Shown one piece after another: positions 28,384 to 35,764 of a stretch of 64,000 bases of DNA. Origin of the DNA: JAOUEA01 sp963821935. Lineage in GTDB: Bacteria > Actinomycetota > UBA4738 > HRBIN12. Where the stretch lies: NCBI GenBank assembly GCA_963821935.1, contig CAWGFM010000005.1, forward strand, positions 1,116,001 to 1,180,000, read 5' to 3'. Each line of letters opens with the position of its first letter. Positions within the stretch are counted from its first letter, which is position 1. Both the position numbers and the translations under genes were made by a program. The notes below the pieces were generated by a model. The model was not told the origin of the DNA. It saw nothing but the letters and a program-made list of their open reading frames with translations, and did not search any database.

Positions 28384-29168
28384 CCCGGATCCGTCGAACG
28401 CGGTCCGCGCGGGGTGAAGACCCGTTCCAGTGCGGCGATCAGGCCCTCGAACGTGTGGGGCTTCGCCACCGCGTGCACGACGAAGCCGTGGTCCCGCGCC
28501 TCACGCGCGGTCACCGGACCGATGCAGACCACCTTCGGCGTGCCCTTCACGGTGCCGAGCGCGCCAACGAAGCCGCGCACGGTCGAGGCGCTCGTGAACG
28601 TGACGGCGTCGACCGCACCGGCGCGCAACGCATCGCGAGCCTCTCGAGGCAGGGTGCGCGGCATGCGGGTTCGGTAGGCATCGACACGAGTAGGTGTCCA
28701 GCCCTTCGCCGCCAGAGCGTCCTCCAGCCCCTCGGGAGCGATGTCGGCACGCGCGCACAGCACCCGCCCCTGCCCACGAGGGAAGGCGCGCGCTAGACCC
28801 TTGGTGGTGAAGGTCTCCGGCAGGAGGTCGGGGTCGCGTCCCGACCAGCGGGAGAACGCTGCCGCGGTCCCCTCACCGATCGCGGCGACCTTGGCGGCCA
28901 GCTGAGCGGGGGGACCCAGACGCTCCGACAGCATCTCGACCGTGGCGCGGCTGGTGAGGGTGATCCACGTGAACCGGCCCGCCGCCACGTCACGGAGCGC
29001 CCGGGTCAGCGCCGCAGATCGCGCCGGAACGATCTCGATCGTCGGGGCGATGATCGCCCGGGCTCCGAGATGGTCAAGCGAATTGACGAAACTCTTCGAC
29101 CGGTCTGCCGGACGCGTGACCAGCACGACCTTGCCTCGCAGCAGGTCCGGCTCCGTCCGGGCCCTCAC
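28380..29168 (-). CDS. hemD: Uroporphyrinogen III synthase
   Basis: HemD closes hydroxymethylbilane with inversion of ring D to give uroporphyrinogen III. The 262-residue chain has the two-domain fold: GKVVLVTRPADRSKSFVNSL, FTWITLTSRATVEML, DAVTFTSASTVRGFVGAL and VVCIGPVTAREARDHG. The GTG at 29168 overlaps the hemC stop by 4 nt. Longer open reading upstream is the shadow of hemC. It is the last gene of hemA-hemC-hemD. Confidence 0.92.
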   Translation of the reverse strand: MRARTEPDLLRGKVVLVTRPADRSKSFVNSLDHLGARAIIAPTIEIVPARSAALTRALRDVAAGRFTWITLTSRATVEMLSERLGPPAQLAAKVAAIGEGTAAAFSRWSGRDPDLLPETFTTKGLARAFPRGQGRVLCARADIAPEGLEDALAAKGWTPTRVDAYRTRMPRTLPREARDALRAGAVDAVTFTSASTVRGFVGALGTVKGTPKVVCIGPVTAREARDHGFVVHAVAKPHTFEGLIAALERVFTPRGPRSTDPG

Positions 29169-30079
29169 CACTCGGCATGCTCGCCGGTGAGCTCGGACAA
29201 GATCTCCTCGGCGCCGCCGGCGATGAGCTCCTTGGCAGCGAGGGTGGCCGCGTCCTCGGGCGTGGCGCCTTCGCTGTGAACCCGCACCGTCCGGTCGCCC
29301 TGGGGCGTGGCGATCACGCAGGTCAGGTGGACCGACTCTGCCTCGATGGTGGCATAGGCACCCAACGGCAGCGCACAACCGCCGCCGAGGCGCCACATCA
29401 GGGATCGTTCGGCGTCCAGCGCGCGATGGCTGGTGTGGTCATCGAGCGCGCTCATCACCCCGATCGTTTCCTCGTCATCGTCGCGGCATTGGAGCGCCAG
29501 ACAACCCTGGCCGGGTGCCGGAACCATGAGCTCCAGTGGAAGCGTGCTGGCGTTGGCAGGCTCCAGGCCCAGCCGTGCGAGACCCGCGGCGGCCAGCACC
29601 GCTGCGTCGACCTCCCCGGCAGCCAGCTTGTCCAAGCGGGTGCCGACGTTGCCCCGCAGATCCACCATCTCCAATCCGGGGAACGCGGCGAGCAGCTGCG
29701 CGCGCCGGCGGAGGCTGGAGGTGCCGATCACGGCCCCAGGAGCGAGCTCGCCTGCGTTGCGGCAGATCAGGACGTCGAACGGGTTCGCGCGCGGCGGGAC
29801 CGCCGCGATCGTGAACCCCTCGTCCTCGTCCGCCGGCAGATCCTTCGCCGAGTGCACGGCCAGGTCGATCTCCCCGGCTTCCAGCGAGTCCAAGATCGTG
29901 TCGATCCACAGCCCCTTGAGCCCCTGTGGTGAGCTCGACGCCGGGACCCCTTCGTCTCCGGACGTGGACAGCGGCACCACGTCGGATTCCACGCCCACGC
30001 TCCGAAGCATGCCTTGCACGAGCTCGGTCTGGGCCATCGCGAGCGGTGAGCGTCGCGTCCCGATCCGCACCTCGGTCAC
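29165..30079 (-). CDS. hemC: Hydroxymethylbilane synthase
   Basis: HemC polymerises four porphobilinogens on its dipyrromethane cofactor. The 304-residue chain shows RIGTRRSPLAMAQTELV at the N-terminus, HSAKDLPAD with the catalytic Asp region, TSSLRRRAQLLAAFPGL, and the cofactor Cys in GGGCALPLGAYA. Starts and stops overlap hemA and hemD by 4 nt, so the three are one translational unit. Confidence 0.96.
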   Translation of the reverse strand: MTEVRIGTRRSPLAMAQTELVQGMLRSVGVESDVVPLSTSGDEGVPASSSPQGLKGLWIDTILDSLEAGEIDLAVHSAKDLPADEDEGFTIAAVPPRANPFDVLICRNAGELAPGAVIGTSSLRRRAQLLAAFPGLEMVDLRGNVGTRLDKLAAGEVDAAVLAAAGLARLGLEPANASTLPLELMVPAPGQGCLALQCRDDDEETIGVMSALDDHTSHRALDAERSLMWRLGGGCALPLGAYATIEAESVHLTCVIATPQGDRTVRVHSEGATPEDAATLAAKELIAGGAEEILSELTGEHAEW

Positions 30080-31350
30080 CGCTGGTCGGGGTCGATCCCC
30101 AACAGCTCGGCCAGGACGCGAGCGTGCACGTCCTGGGCGCCCGGCTCCGACCGCTCCTTCAGTTCCACGATGGGGTCATGGAGCAGCTTGGAGGCGATGC
30201 CTCGGGCGAGCGCTTCCACCGCGGCGCGCTCGTCGGCGGTGAGGTGTTCCAGCCGGGAGGCGTGGCGGTCGAGTTCCGCGGTGACGATCTCGTCGCCCCG
30301 CCGACGCAGCGCTGTGATGAGCGGAGCCAATGCGTCACCGCGCCCCCGGACGACGTAGCGACGTACCTCGTCGGCGACGATGCCCCGAGCCAGCTCGATG
30401 GTCTCCGCCGTCGCTTCGTCGTGGACGGCCAGTCGCTCGCGCACGGCCATGACGTCGAAGAGCACGACACCCTCCAGCGAGGCGACCGCCGGTTCGATGT
30501 CGCGCGGCACCGCCAGGTCCAGGAGCGTCAACGGCCGGCCCCGGCGCGCCGGTAGCACCCGCGCCACGCTGTCGGCGTCGATCACCGTGCCGGTTGCGCC
30601 GGTGGCGCTCACCACCAGGTCTGCTGTTCGCAGTGCCTCGGTCAGGACCGACAGGTCGCCGTGGTCCGCGCCGGTCCGTGCCGCCAGGATGCGTGCGTGA
30701 TCGGGCGAGCGGTTGAGGATGAGGATCGATCCCACCTCGCGCCGGCGCAGGTGCTTGACCGCCATGGACGCCATCTGCCCCGCTCCCACGACCACGACCC
30801 GACGGTCCGCCAGTCCATCCAGCTCGGCTTGCGCGAGGTCGGCACCCAGGGCGACGAACGCGTCGGGAGCGGCCCCGACGGACGTCTCGTGCCGGACCCG
30901 GCGCCCCGCTCGGGACGCTGCATGGAAGAGGCCGGTCAGCGCCGGGTCGGCCGCCTCTTCGCGCTGGGCGCGCCGCAACGCTTCGCGCACCTGCGCGTGG
31001 ATCTGCGTTTCACCCAACACCATGGAGTCGAGCCCACTCGCCACCTCGAACAGGTGATCGGCCGCTTCCTGCTCCCAGTGGGCGTACAGGGGTTCGGACA
31101 ACTCATCGGCGTCGACGCCACGCGTCTCGATCAGGAGGCGCTTCAGCGACATGAACCCTGCGTGATAGGTAGCGACATCGCCGTAGACCTCCACGCGATT
31201 GCAGGTGGACAGGATCACCACACCATCGAGCCCGTCCAGCTCGTGGGCGCGCCGGTAGGACTTGGCGAGGTCGTCGTCGCTGAAGGCGAGCCGCTCCAGC
31301 AGCTCGATCGGCGCGTGACGGAAGGAGATCCCGAGGGTGAGGATGGCCAT
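30076..31350 (-). CDS. hemA: Glutamyl-tRNA reductase
   Basis: HemA reduces glutamyl-tRNA with NADPH to glutamate-1-semialdehyde, the committed step of the C5 route. The 424-residue protein has VILSTCNRVEVYGD with the catalytic Cys, GLDSMVLGETQIHAQVREA, and the NADPH site RRVVVVGAGQMASMAVKHL. The ATG at 31350 gives the standard MAILTLGISFRHAPIELLE start; further open frame upstream overlaps the divergent gene and is not used. A TAGACT -10 box lies 18 nt upstream. Confidence 0.96.
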   Translation of the reverse strand: MAILTLGISFRHAPIELLERLAFSDDDLAKSYRRAHELDGLDGVVILSTCNRVEVYGDVATYHAGFMSLKRLLIETRGVDADELSEPLYAHWEQEAADHLFEVASGLDSMVLGETQIHAQVREALRRAQREEAADPALTGLFHAASRAGRRVRHETSVGAAPDAFVALGADLAQAELDGLADRRVVVVGAGQMASMAVKHLRRREVGSILILNRSPDHARILAARTGADHGDLSVLTEALRTADLVVSATGATGTVIDADSVARVLPARRGRPLTLLDLAVPRDIEPAVASLEGVVLFDVMAVRERLAVHDEATAETIELARGIVADEVRRYVVRGRGDALAPLITALRRRGDEIVTAELDRHASRLEHLTADERAAVEALARGIASKLLHDPIVELKERSEPGAQDVHARVLAELLGIDPDQR

Positions 31351-31421
31351 GAGCAGGTAAGGCAGAGAGTCTAGCCGTCCGGCGGTCATGAACACCCACC
31401 GAGCCGGCGGCCGAGGGCGGG

Positions 31422-31427
31422 TACCAT
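31422..31427 (+). promoter_or_regulatory. -10 box of P1 peptidase gene
   Basis: TACCAT ends 9 nt before the ATG at 31436, in the divergent gap with hemA. Confidence 0.4.
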
Positions 31428-31435
31428 CCGCGCTC

Positions 31436-32529
31436 ATGACCGGCGCCAGAGCACGCGACCTGGGCATCCGGATCGGCGACGACGCGGCGGCGCGTTGGAC
31501 GCCATCACCGACGTCCCCGGCGTTCGCGTGGGCCACCGGACCATCGTCCGTGGGGATGACGGGGCAGCCGATGCCGTCCGCACCGGTGTCACGGCGATCT
31601 TCCCGCATGCCGGCGAGCCGTGGCTCGAATGGGTCTACGCCGGCGCGCATATCCTCAACGGATACGGAGAACTGGTCGGCATCAACCAGATCCAGGAGTG
31701 GGGCGTCTTGATGAGCCCGGTCGTGTTGACCTCCTCGCTGCAGATCGGCAAGGCCTACGACGCCACGGTCCGATGGATCGCATCACGCGATCGCGACGGT
31801 GCACGCGAGGTCATGCCGGTCGTGAGCGAATGCGACGACTCGTGGCTGTCGGACCCGCTGTCGTTCCCGCTGACCGATGACGACGTGGCCGCGGCGTTGC
31901 ACGACGCGGTCGGGGGCCCGGTCGACGAGGGCTGCGTGGGCGCGGGCACCGGCATGGCCTGCTTCGACTTCAAGGGCGGGATCGGGACGGCGTCACGCGT
32001 GCTCACCCAGGACGCCGGTGCCTACACGGTGGGCGTCCTCGTCCTCACCAACTACGGCGACCGCGAACGGTTGATGATCGACGGCGTGCCGGTGGGCCGG
32101 ACGATCGACGACCTGATGCCCACGCACCATCAGGATGGCTCCTGCGTCGTGATCGTGGCCACCGACGCCCCGCTGCTCCCGCACCAGCTTCGGCGTGTGG
32201 CGGAGCGTGCCGGCATGGGCCTGGCGTCGACCGGTTCCTACGCCTCCAACGGAAGCGGTGAGCAGATGCTGGCGTTCTCCACCGCCAATCGCATGACGCG
32301 GGGTGGTGTGGCGGCCGACATCCGTGTGATCGCCGATGGCCCGATCGAGACGCGTCACACGCTCTCGAGCCTGTTCCGTGCAACCGTCGATGCGACGCAG
32401 GAAGCCGTCGTGAACGCGCTGCTCGCCGCCGAGACGACCACGGGCAAGGACGGCATGACGCTGTTCGCGATGCCGGTCGATCGAGTGGTGGACCAGCTCA
32501 CGCGGGCCGGACGTCTGCGTCGAACCTGA
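31436..32529 (+). CDS. P1 (DmpA/S58) family aminopeptidase (one frameshift)
   Basis: The N-terminal motif RARDLGIRIG is in one frame and AITDVPGVRVGHRTIV in the next, so one indel near 31487 splits the start. The rest is intact; joined length is about 364 residues. The self-cleavage site is the Gly-Ser of SYASNGSGEQMLAFSTAN, which generates the N-terminal nucleophile Ser. GCVGAGTGMACFDFKGGIG is also diagnostic. Members hydrolyse D-Ala amides, beta-peptides or L-aminopeptides; specificity is not predictable. The 3' end overlaps the next gene by 32 nt, convergent. Confidence 0.87.
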
Positions 32530-33691
32530 GCGGGTCGAACGGCCCCGGGTCGAAGGGTGGCTCCTCGTTCGTCACCTGCGCCGCGACCAGCTGAGCCGTG
32601 CCCGCGCCCACGATCACGCCTTCCGATCCGTGTCCGGTCGCCACGTGCAGCCCCTCGCGCACCGCGCCCACGAACGGGCGCTCGTCCGGCGACAGCGGGC
32701 GCAGCCCCCACCATGACGACAGCACGGCTGCGTCGGCGAGCGCGGGCACCAGCGCGATCGCGTCCCGCACCAGCATGCCGACGACGTCCGCGTCGTGCGG
32801 TTCGGGGGTGATCCACGTCTGGCGAGACGAGCCGATCAGCACCGTGTGCCCATCGGCGGACGGGTGCAGGAGGGCGCCGATCGCGCTCGCGGGCACGCCG
32901 TCGTCGGCCATCTCGGCAGCGGTGGGCCGGTGGGTGGCGGCTTCTCCTCGCAGCGCCGCGTGCGAACCGGGCGACTCGATGAGGTGGGTGAGCAGGTCGG
33001 GCTCGGGCTGCACCCGCACGATCCAGCCCCGCGCACCCACGATGGGCAGCCGGACACCGACGGGTTCGAGCAGCAGATGCGACCACGGCCCGGCGGCCAC
33101 GATCGTGGTGTCGGCGGTGATCATGCCTTCGTCGGTGACGACACCGGTGACGGCATCGTCGCGCACCGCCAGCGCTCGCGCATGGAGGTGATGACGGACG
33201 GTCGCCCCACGGTCGGCCGCGACCAAGGCCATCGCGACCGTCAGGGCGCCCGGATCCATCCGATGCCCGTGGTGAACGAGCCATGCGCCAGCCAGGTTGC
33301 GGGCGAGCGCCGGTTCGGCCTCGCGGATGGCAGCGGGAGAGTCGAGGTCGTCGACCTGGACGCCGTACCCGCGTGCACGGTCGACCGATCCCAGCGCAAC
33401 GCGCTTCTCGGCGGCGTCGCCGGCCACCAGGATCTGTCCCACGGGTTCGGGGTCCAGGTGGAAGTCGAGCGGGGACTCGGAGGCGAAGTCCAGGTAGGCA
33501 GCCAGGCTCGCTTCGGCCATCGGCATGTTCGCCTCGTCTTCGGGCAGGACCCACAGGCCCTGGTTGCGACCCGACGCGTGGGCGGCCAGGTGGTCGCGTT
33601 CGACCAGGGTGACGGATGCGCCGCGACCCGCCAATTCCAGGGCACATGCCGCCCCGATCACGCCGCCTCCCACGATCACCACGTCGGGCAT
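32498..33691 (-). CDS. DAO-family FAD-dependent oxidoreductase
   Basis: The 397-residue protein starts DVVIVGGGVIGAACALELAG, the FAD-binding fold of glycine/D-amino-acid oxidases and sarcosine-oxidase-like enzymes. ASGRNQGLW marks the flavin-contact loop and LHVATGHGSEGVIVGAGTA the C-terminal FAD contact. The substrate is probably a secondary or D-amino acid. It shares a compact divergent promoter with the tRNA-Ser gene. Confidence 0.85.
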   Translation of the reverse strand: MPDVVIVGGGVIGAACALELAGRGASVTLVERDHLAAHASGRNQGLWVLPEDEANMPMAEASLAAYLDFASESPLDFHLDPEPVGQILVAGDAAEKRVALGSVDRARGYGVQVDDLDSPAAIREAEPALARNLAGAWLVHHGHRMDPGALTVAMALVAADRGATVRHHLHARALAVRDDAVTGVVTDEGMITADTTIVAAGPWSHLLLEPVGVRLPIVGARGWIVRVQPEPDLLTHLIESPGSHAALRGEAATHRPTAAEMADDGVPASAIGALLHPSADGHTVLIGSSRQTWITPEPHDADVVGMLVRDAIALVPALADAAVLSSWWGLRPLSPDERPFVGAVREGLHVATGHGSEGVIVGAGTAQLVAAQVTNEEPPFDPGPFDPLRFDADVRPA

Positions 33692-33698
33692 GGCGCGA

Positions 33699-33704
33699 AG
33701 ACTA
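33699..33704 (-). promoter_or_regulatory. -10 box of DAO gene
   Basis: TAGTCT on the minus strand ends 8 nt before the ATG at 33691. It lies only 5 nt from the tRNA -10 box, so the two promoters overlap back to back. Confidence 0.42.
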
Positions 33705-33709
33705 GCCCG

Positions 33710-33715
33710 TACAAT
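33710..33715 (+). promoter_or_regulatory. -10 box of tRNA-Ser
   Basis: TACAAT ends 8 nt before the first base of the tRNA, the usual distance to a transcription start. Confidence 0.5.
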
Positions 33716-33722
33716 CGGTGAC

Positions 33723-33811
33723 GGAGACGTGCCTGAGTGGCCGAAAGGAGCCGCCTGCTAAGCGGTTAAGGGGGTAATACTCCTTCCCGGGTTCGAATCC
33801 CGGCGTCTCCG
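33723..33811 (+). tRNA. tRNA-Ser(GCT)
   Basis: The acceptor GGAGACG pairs with CGTCTCC, and G is the discriminator base. The anticodon loop CTGCTAA gives anticodon GCT, reading AGC and AGU. The T-arm GGGTTCGAATCCC is perfect. A long variable arm (TAAGGGGGTAATACTCCTT region) makes it a class II serine tRNA. The 3' CCA is not encoded. Anticodon and acceptor length exclude a selenocysteine tRNA. It ends 2 nt from the stop of the convergent AhpD-like gene. Confidence 0.95.
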
Positions 33812-33813
33812 CG

Positions 33814-34398
33814 CTACAGGTAGCCGTGCTTCAGCAGACGCTCGGCGCCTTTGCCGTACTGCTCCGCGCTGACGGCCAGGAAGCCGAGGGAGTCGGCGAT
33901 CCGATCGATCGTGGTGAACAGGAACCCGACGTACAGCGCATCGACGACGCCGTCCTCGCTCACGCCGGCGCTCAGCAGCGGCTCGACATCGTTGGCGGCG
34001 AGTTCGTCCGGCCGCAACGTCATCGTCTCGAGCAACGCCAGCGCCGCCCGGACCCGATCGTCAACGGGCGCGGCCCGCCAATCCGTCAGCACCGCAGCCG
34101 TCGCCTCGTCCCCGAAGCTCTTCGACGCGACCGCGCCGTGAGCTCCCGTTCAGAACACACATCGGTTCCGCTCGGAGACGAACGCGGCGAACAGTTCCCG
34201 TTCTCCGACGGTCCACTCCGAGGGACCACGCATGACCTCCTGGATGAGCTGCGTTGAAGGGATCGCCGAAGAACGCACGGCCGGAACGAGAGCGTCTTCA
34301 CGACGTCGAGCGTCGGCGCCCCGGAGAGGAGCCGGATCATCGCGAACTTCGCTTTCGGCGCCGAGGCCTCTGCCTCGGGCGACTGCCTCGAGCCGCAT
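33814..34398 (-). CDS. AhpD/CMD-family protein, probable selenoprotein (CxxU)
   Basis: The protein has about 193 residues and belongs to the AhpD-like carboxymuconolactone-decarboxylase group. RGPSEWTVGERELFAAFVS leads into the redox site ERNRCVF-[TGA]-TGAH, and coding continues in the same frame: GAVASKSFGDEATAAVLTDW, ERVRAAL-like RVRAALALLE, and TIDRIADSLGF to the stop. The family motif is CxxCxxxH, so the TGA (34150-34152) replaces the second Cys at about residue 83. A hairpin of bacterial SECIS form follows directly. I infer selenocysteine. Two or three indels between 34260 and 34350 also break the frame in the first 45 residues. Probable peroxidase or disulfide reductase. A TGC-to-TGA sequence error is the main alternative. 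Confidence 0.72.
34115..34145 (-). promoter_or_regulatory. Candidate bacterial SECIS element
   Basis: Starting 4 nt after the TGA, GAGCUC pairs with GAGCUU to form the outer stem. Inside it CGGCGC pairs with GCGUCG around an apical GGUC tetraloop. The loop lies 18-21 nt after the TGA. In E. coli fdhF the essential GGUC(U) loop is at 19-22 nt, in the same stem-loop arrangement. The element must also code (TGAHGAVASKSF), as bacterial SECIS elements do. Confidence 0.62.
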
Positions 34399-34723
34399 CA
34401 GGCACCCGTCCCGGGCTGCTCGCAGTGCCTGGAGCGCTGCATCGAGCCGCTCATCGGCCGCGCCGAAGGCCGATGCCACGCTGATCTCGAACACCGCATC
34501 GTCATCGGCGCCCGTCTCCGCCAGGCCGGCCACCATCGCATCGGTGACCCGGTACGGCATGACGATGGATCGTGTCGACGTACGCCTCGAACCGGTCGGG
34601 CACCCCGTCGGTCCGTGCAGCCGACTGCCTGGTCGCCGGTGGCAGGACCCCGGGGCCGCGCAGGATCGCGGTCGCCAGTGCTTCGAGCCGGGGCCGGTGG
34701 CGGTTCGTCGGATCGTCGGGCAT
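34398..34723 (-). CDS. Small helical partner of the AhpD-like protein (frameshifted)
   Basis: This protein has about 105 residues, starting MPDDPTNRHRPRLEALATAI. It continues FEAYVDTIHRHA and then, after a one-base break near 34558, YRVTDAMVAGLAETGADDDA and FEISVASAFGAADERLDAAL. The second half resembles an AhpD-like helical half-domain without cysteines. The probable TGA stop at 34398-34400 overlaps the ATG of the next gene, if one more indel is assumed near the end. A CATACT -10 box lies 7 nt before the ATG. Gene pairs of this kind with CMD proteins occur in actinobacteria, as far as I recall. Confidence 0.58.
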
Positions 34724-34729
34724 CGACGG

Positions 34730-34735
34730 AGTATG
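34730..34735 (-). promoter_or_regulatory. -10 box of AhpD-like operon
   Basis: CATACT on the minus strand ends 7 nt before the ATG at 34723; leaderless start predicted. Confidence 0.42.
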
Positions 34736-34806
34736 TGTCGGCCGATCCTGGTTCGGCAAGTGCCCTCGACGCCGCCGCTCGGCTCCATGTCGAGACGTCG
34801 ACCGGC

Positions 34807-34812
34807 CATACT
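34807..34812 (+). promoter_or_regulatory. -10 box of UnbU-like gene
   Basis: CATACT ends 7 nt before the GTG at 34819. It is the same hexamer and spacing as the divergent promoter at 34730-34735, which suggests a common sigma factor. Confidence 0.42.
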
Positions 34813-34818
34813 GGAGCG

Positions 34819-35764
34819 GTGACGGCACCGAGGACCCTCCGGCTCCGCGGCTCGGATCACCCGGTGCTGCTGCCCACCCTGCGCGACCCCCGCCTGCACC
34901 TCGCGGGCGTGATCATCTCGCTGCAGGTCCTGGGACAGGTGGCGTTCGACTTCAGCCTCTCGATCGCCCAGATCCTGGTCTCGCCTCCTCACCTGCGCCG
35001 TGCTGGAGGTCGCGATCACCTTCCGGCAGCAGCACGTGATCATGTGGCCGGCGAGCGCCCTGCTCACCGGGAACGGCGTCGCGTTCATCCTCCGCGTCCC
35101 CGGCACCGAGCACGGCGACTGGTGGAGCATGCACGGGTGGTGGATCTTCGCCGGCACGGCGGCGATCTCGCTGCTGTCGAAGTACCTGATCCGCTTCCGC
35201 GGCCGGCACGTCTTCAACCCGTCCAACTTCGGCCTCGTCGGTGTGCTTCCTGCTGCTCGGTCCGGAGCGGGCCGAGCCGCTCGACTTCTGGTGGGGGCCG
35301 ATGTCGGTCTGGCTGGCGCTGGCGCTCACCCTGATCGTGGCCGGCGGCTTCGCGATCCTGCGCCGGCTCCGCCTGCTGGGCGTCGCGATCAGCTTCTGGC
35401 TCGTCTTCGCGGCCGGCATCGCGGTGCTGGCGGCGACCGACCATGCGATGACGGCGCGCTGGCACCTGGGGCCGATCACCGGACGCGGAGCTGTGGCGGA
35501 TCCTCGTGTTCTCGCCCGAGATCCTCGTGTTCCTGTTCTTCATGATCACGGATCCGAAGACGGTGCCCGAGGGCCGCGCGACCCGGCGGGCCTTCGGCGC
35601 CGCGATCGGCCTGCTGGCGGTGCTCCTGATCGCCCCCCAGACCACCGAGTTCGCGACGAAGGTGGCGGTGCTGGCTGCGCTCGCCCTGGTCTGCGCCGCG
35701 CGACCGCTGATCGGCTCGTGCGGTCCGCCGGAACGGACGGGGCCGGCCGTCGACCGCACGGCGT
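34819..35764 (+). CDS. RnfD/NqrB-like membrane protein, UnbU type (frameshifted)
   Basis: Joined segments give about 315 residues and 8-10 helices. They include LRDPRLHLAGVIISLQVLGQ, VAITFRQQHVIMWPASALLT, SKYLIRFRGRHVFNPSNFGL, FWWGPMSVWLALALTLIVAG and FSPEILVFLFFMITDPKTVP. The HVFNPSNF and MITDPKTVP motifs are those of RnfD/NqrB-related proteins, including UnbU found beside enediyne genes. Frame breaks lie near 34995, 35240 and 35495. The 3' boundary is approximate. It is probably coupled to the next gene as a membrane redox or assembly partner; function is unproven. Confidence 0.6.

Noticed and set aside
33723..33811. tRNA-Sec next to the putative selenoprotein
   Set aside because: Anticodon is GCT and the acceptor stem has 7 bp; it is an ordinary tRNA-Ser.
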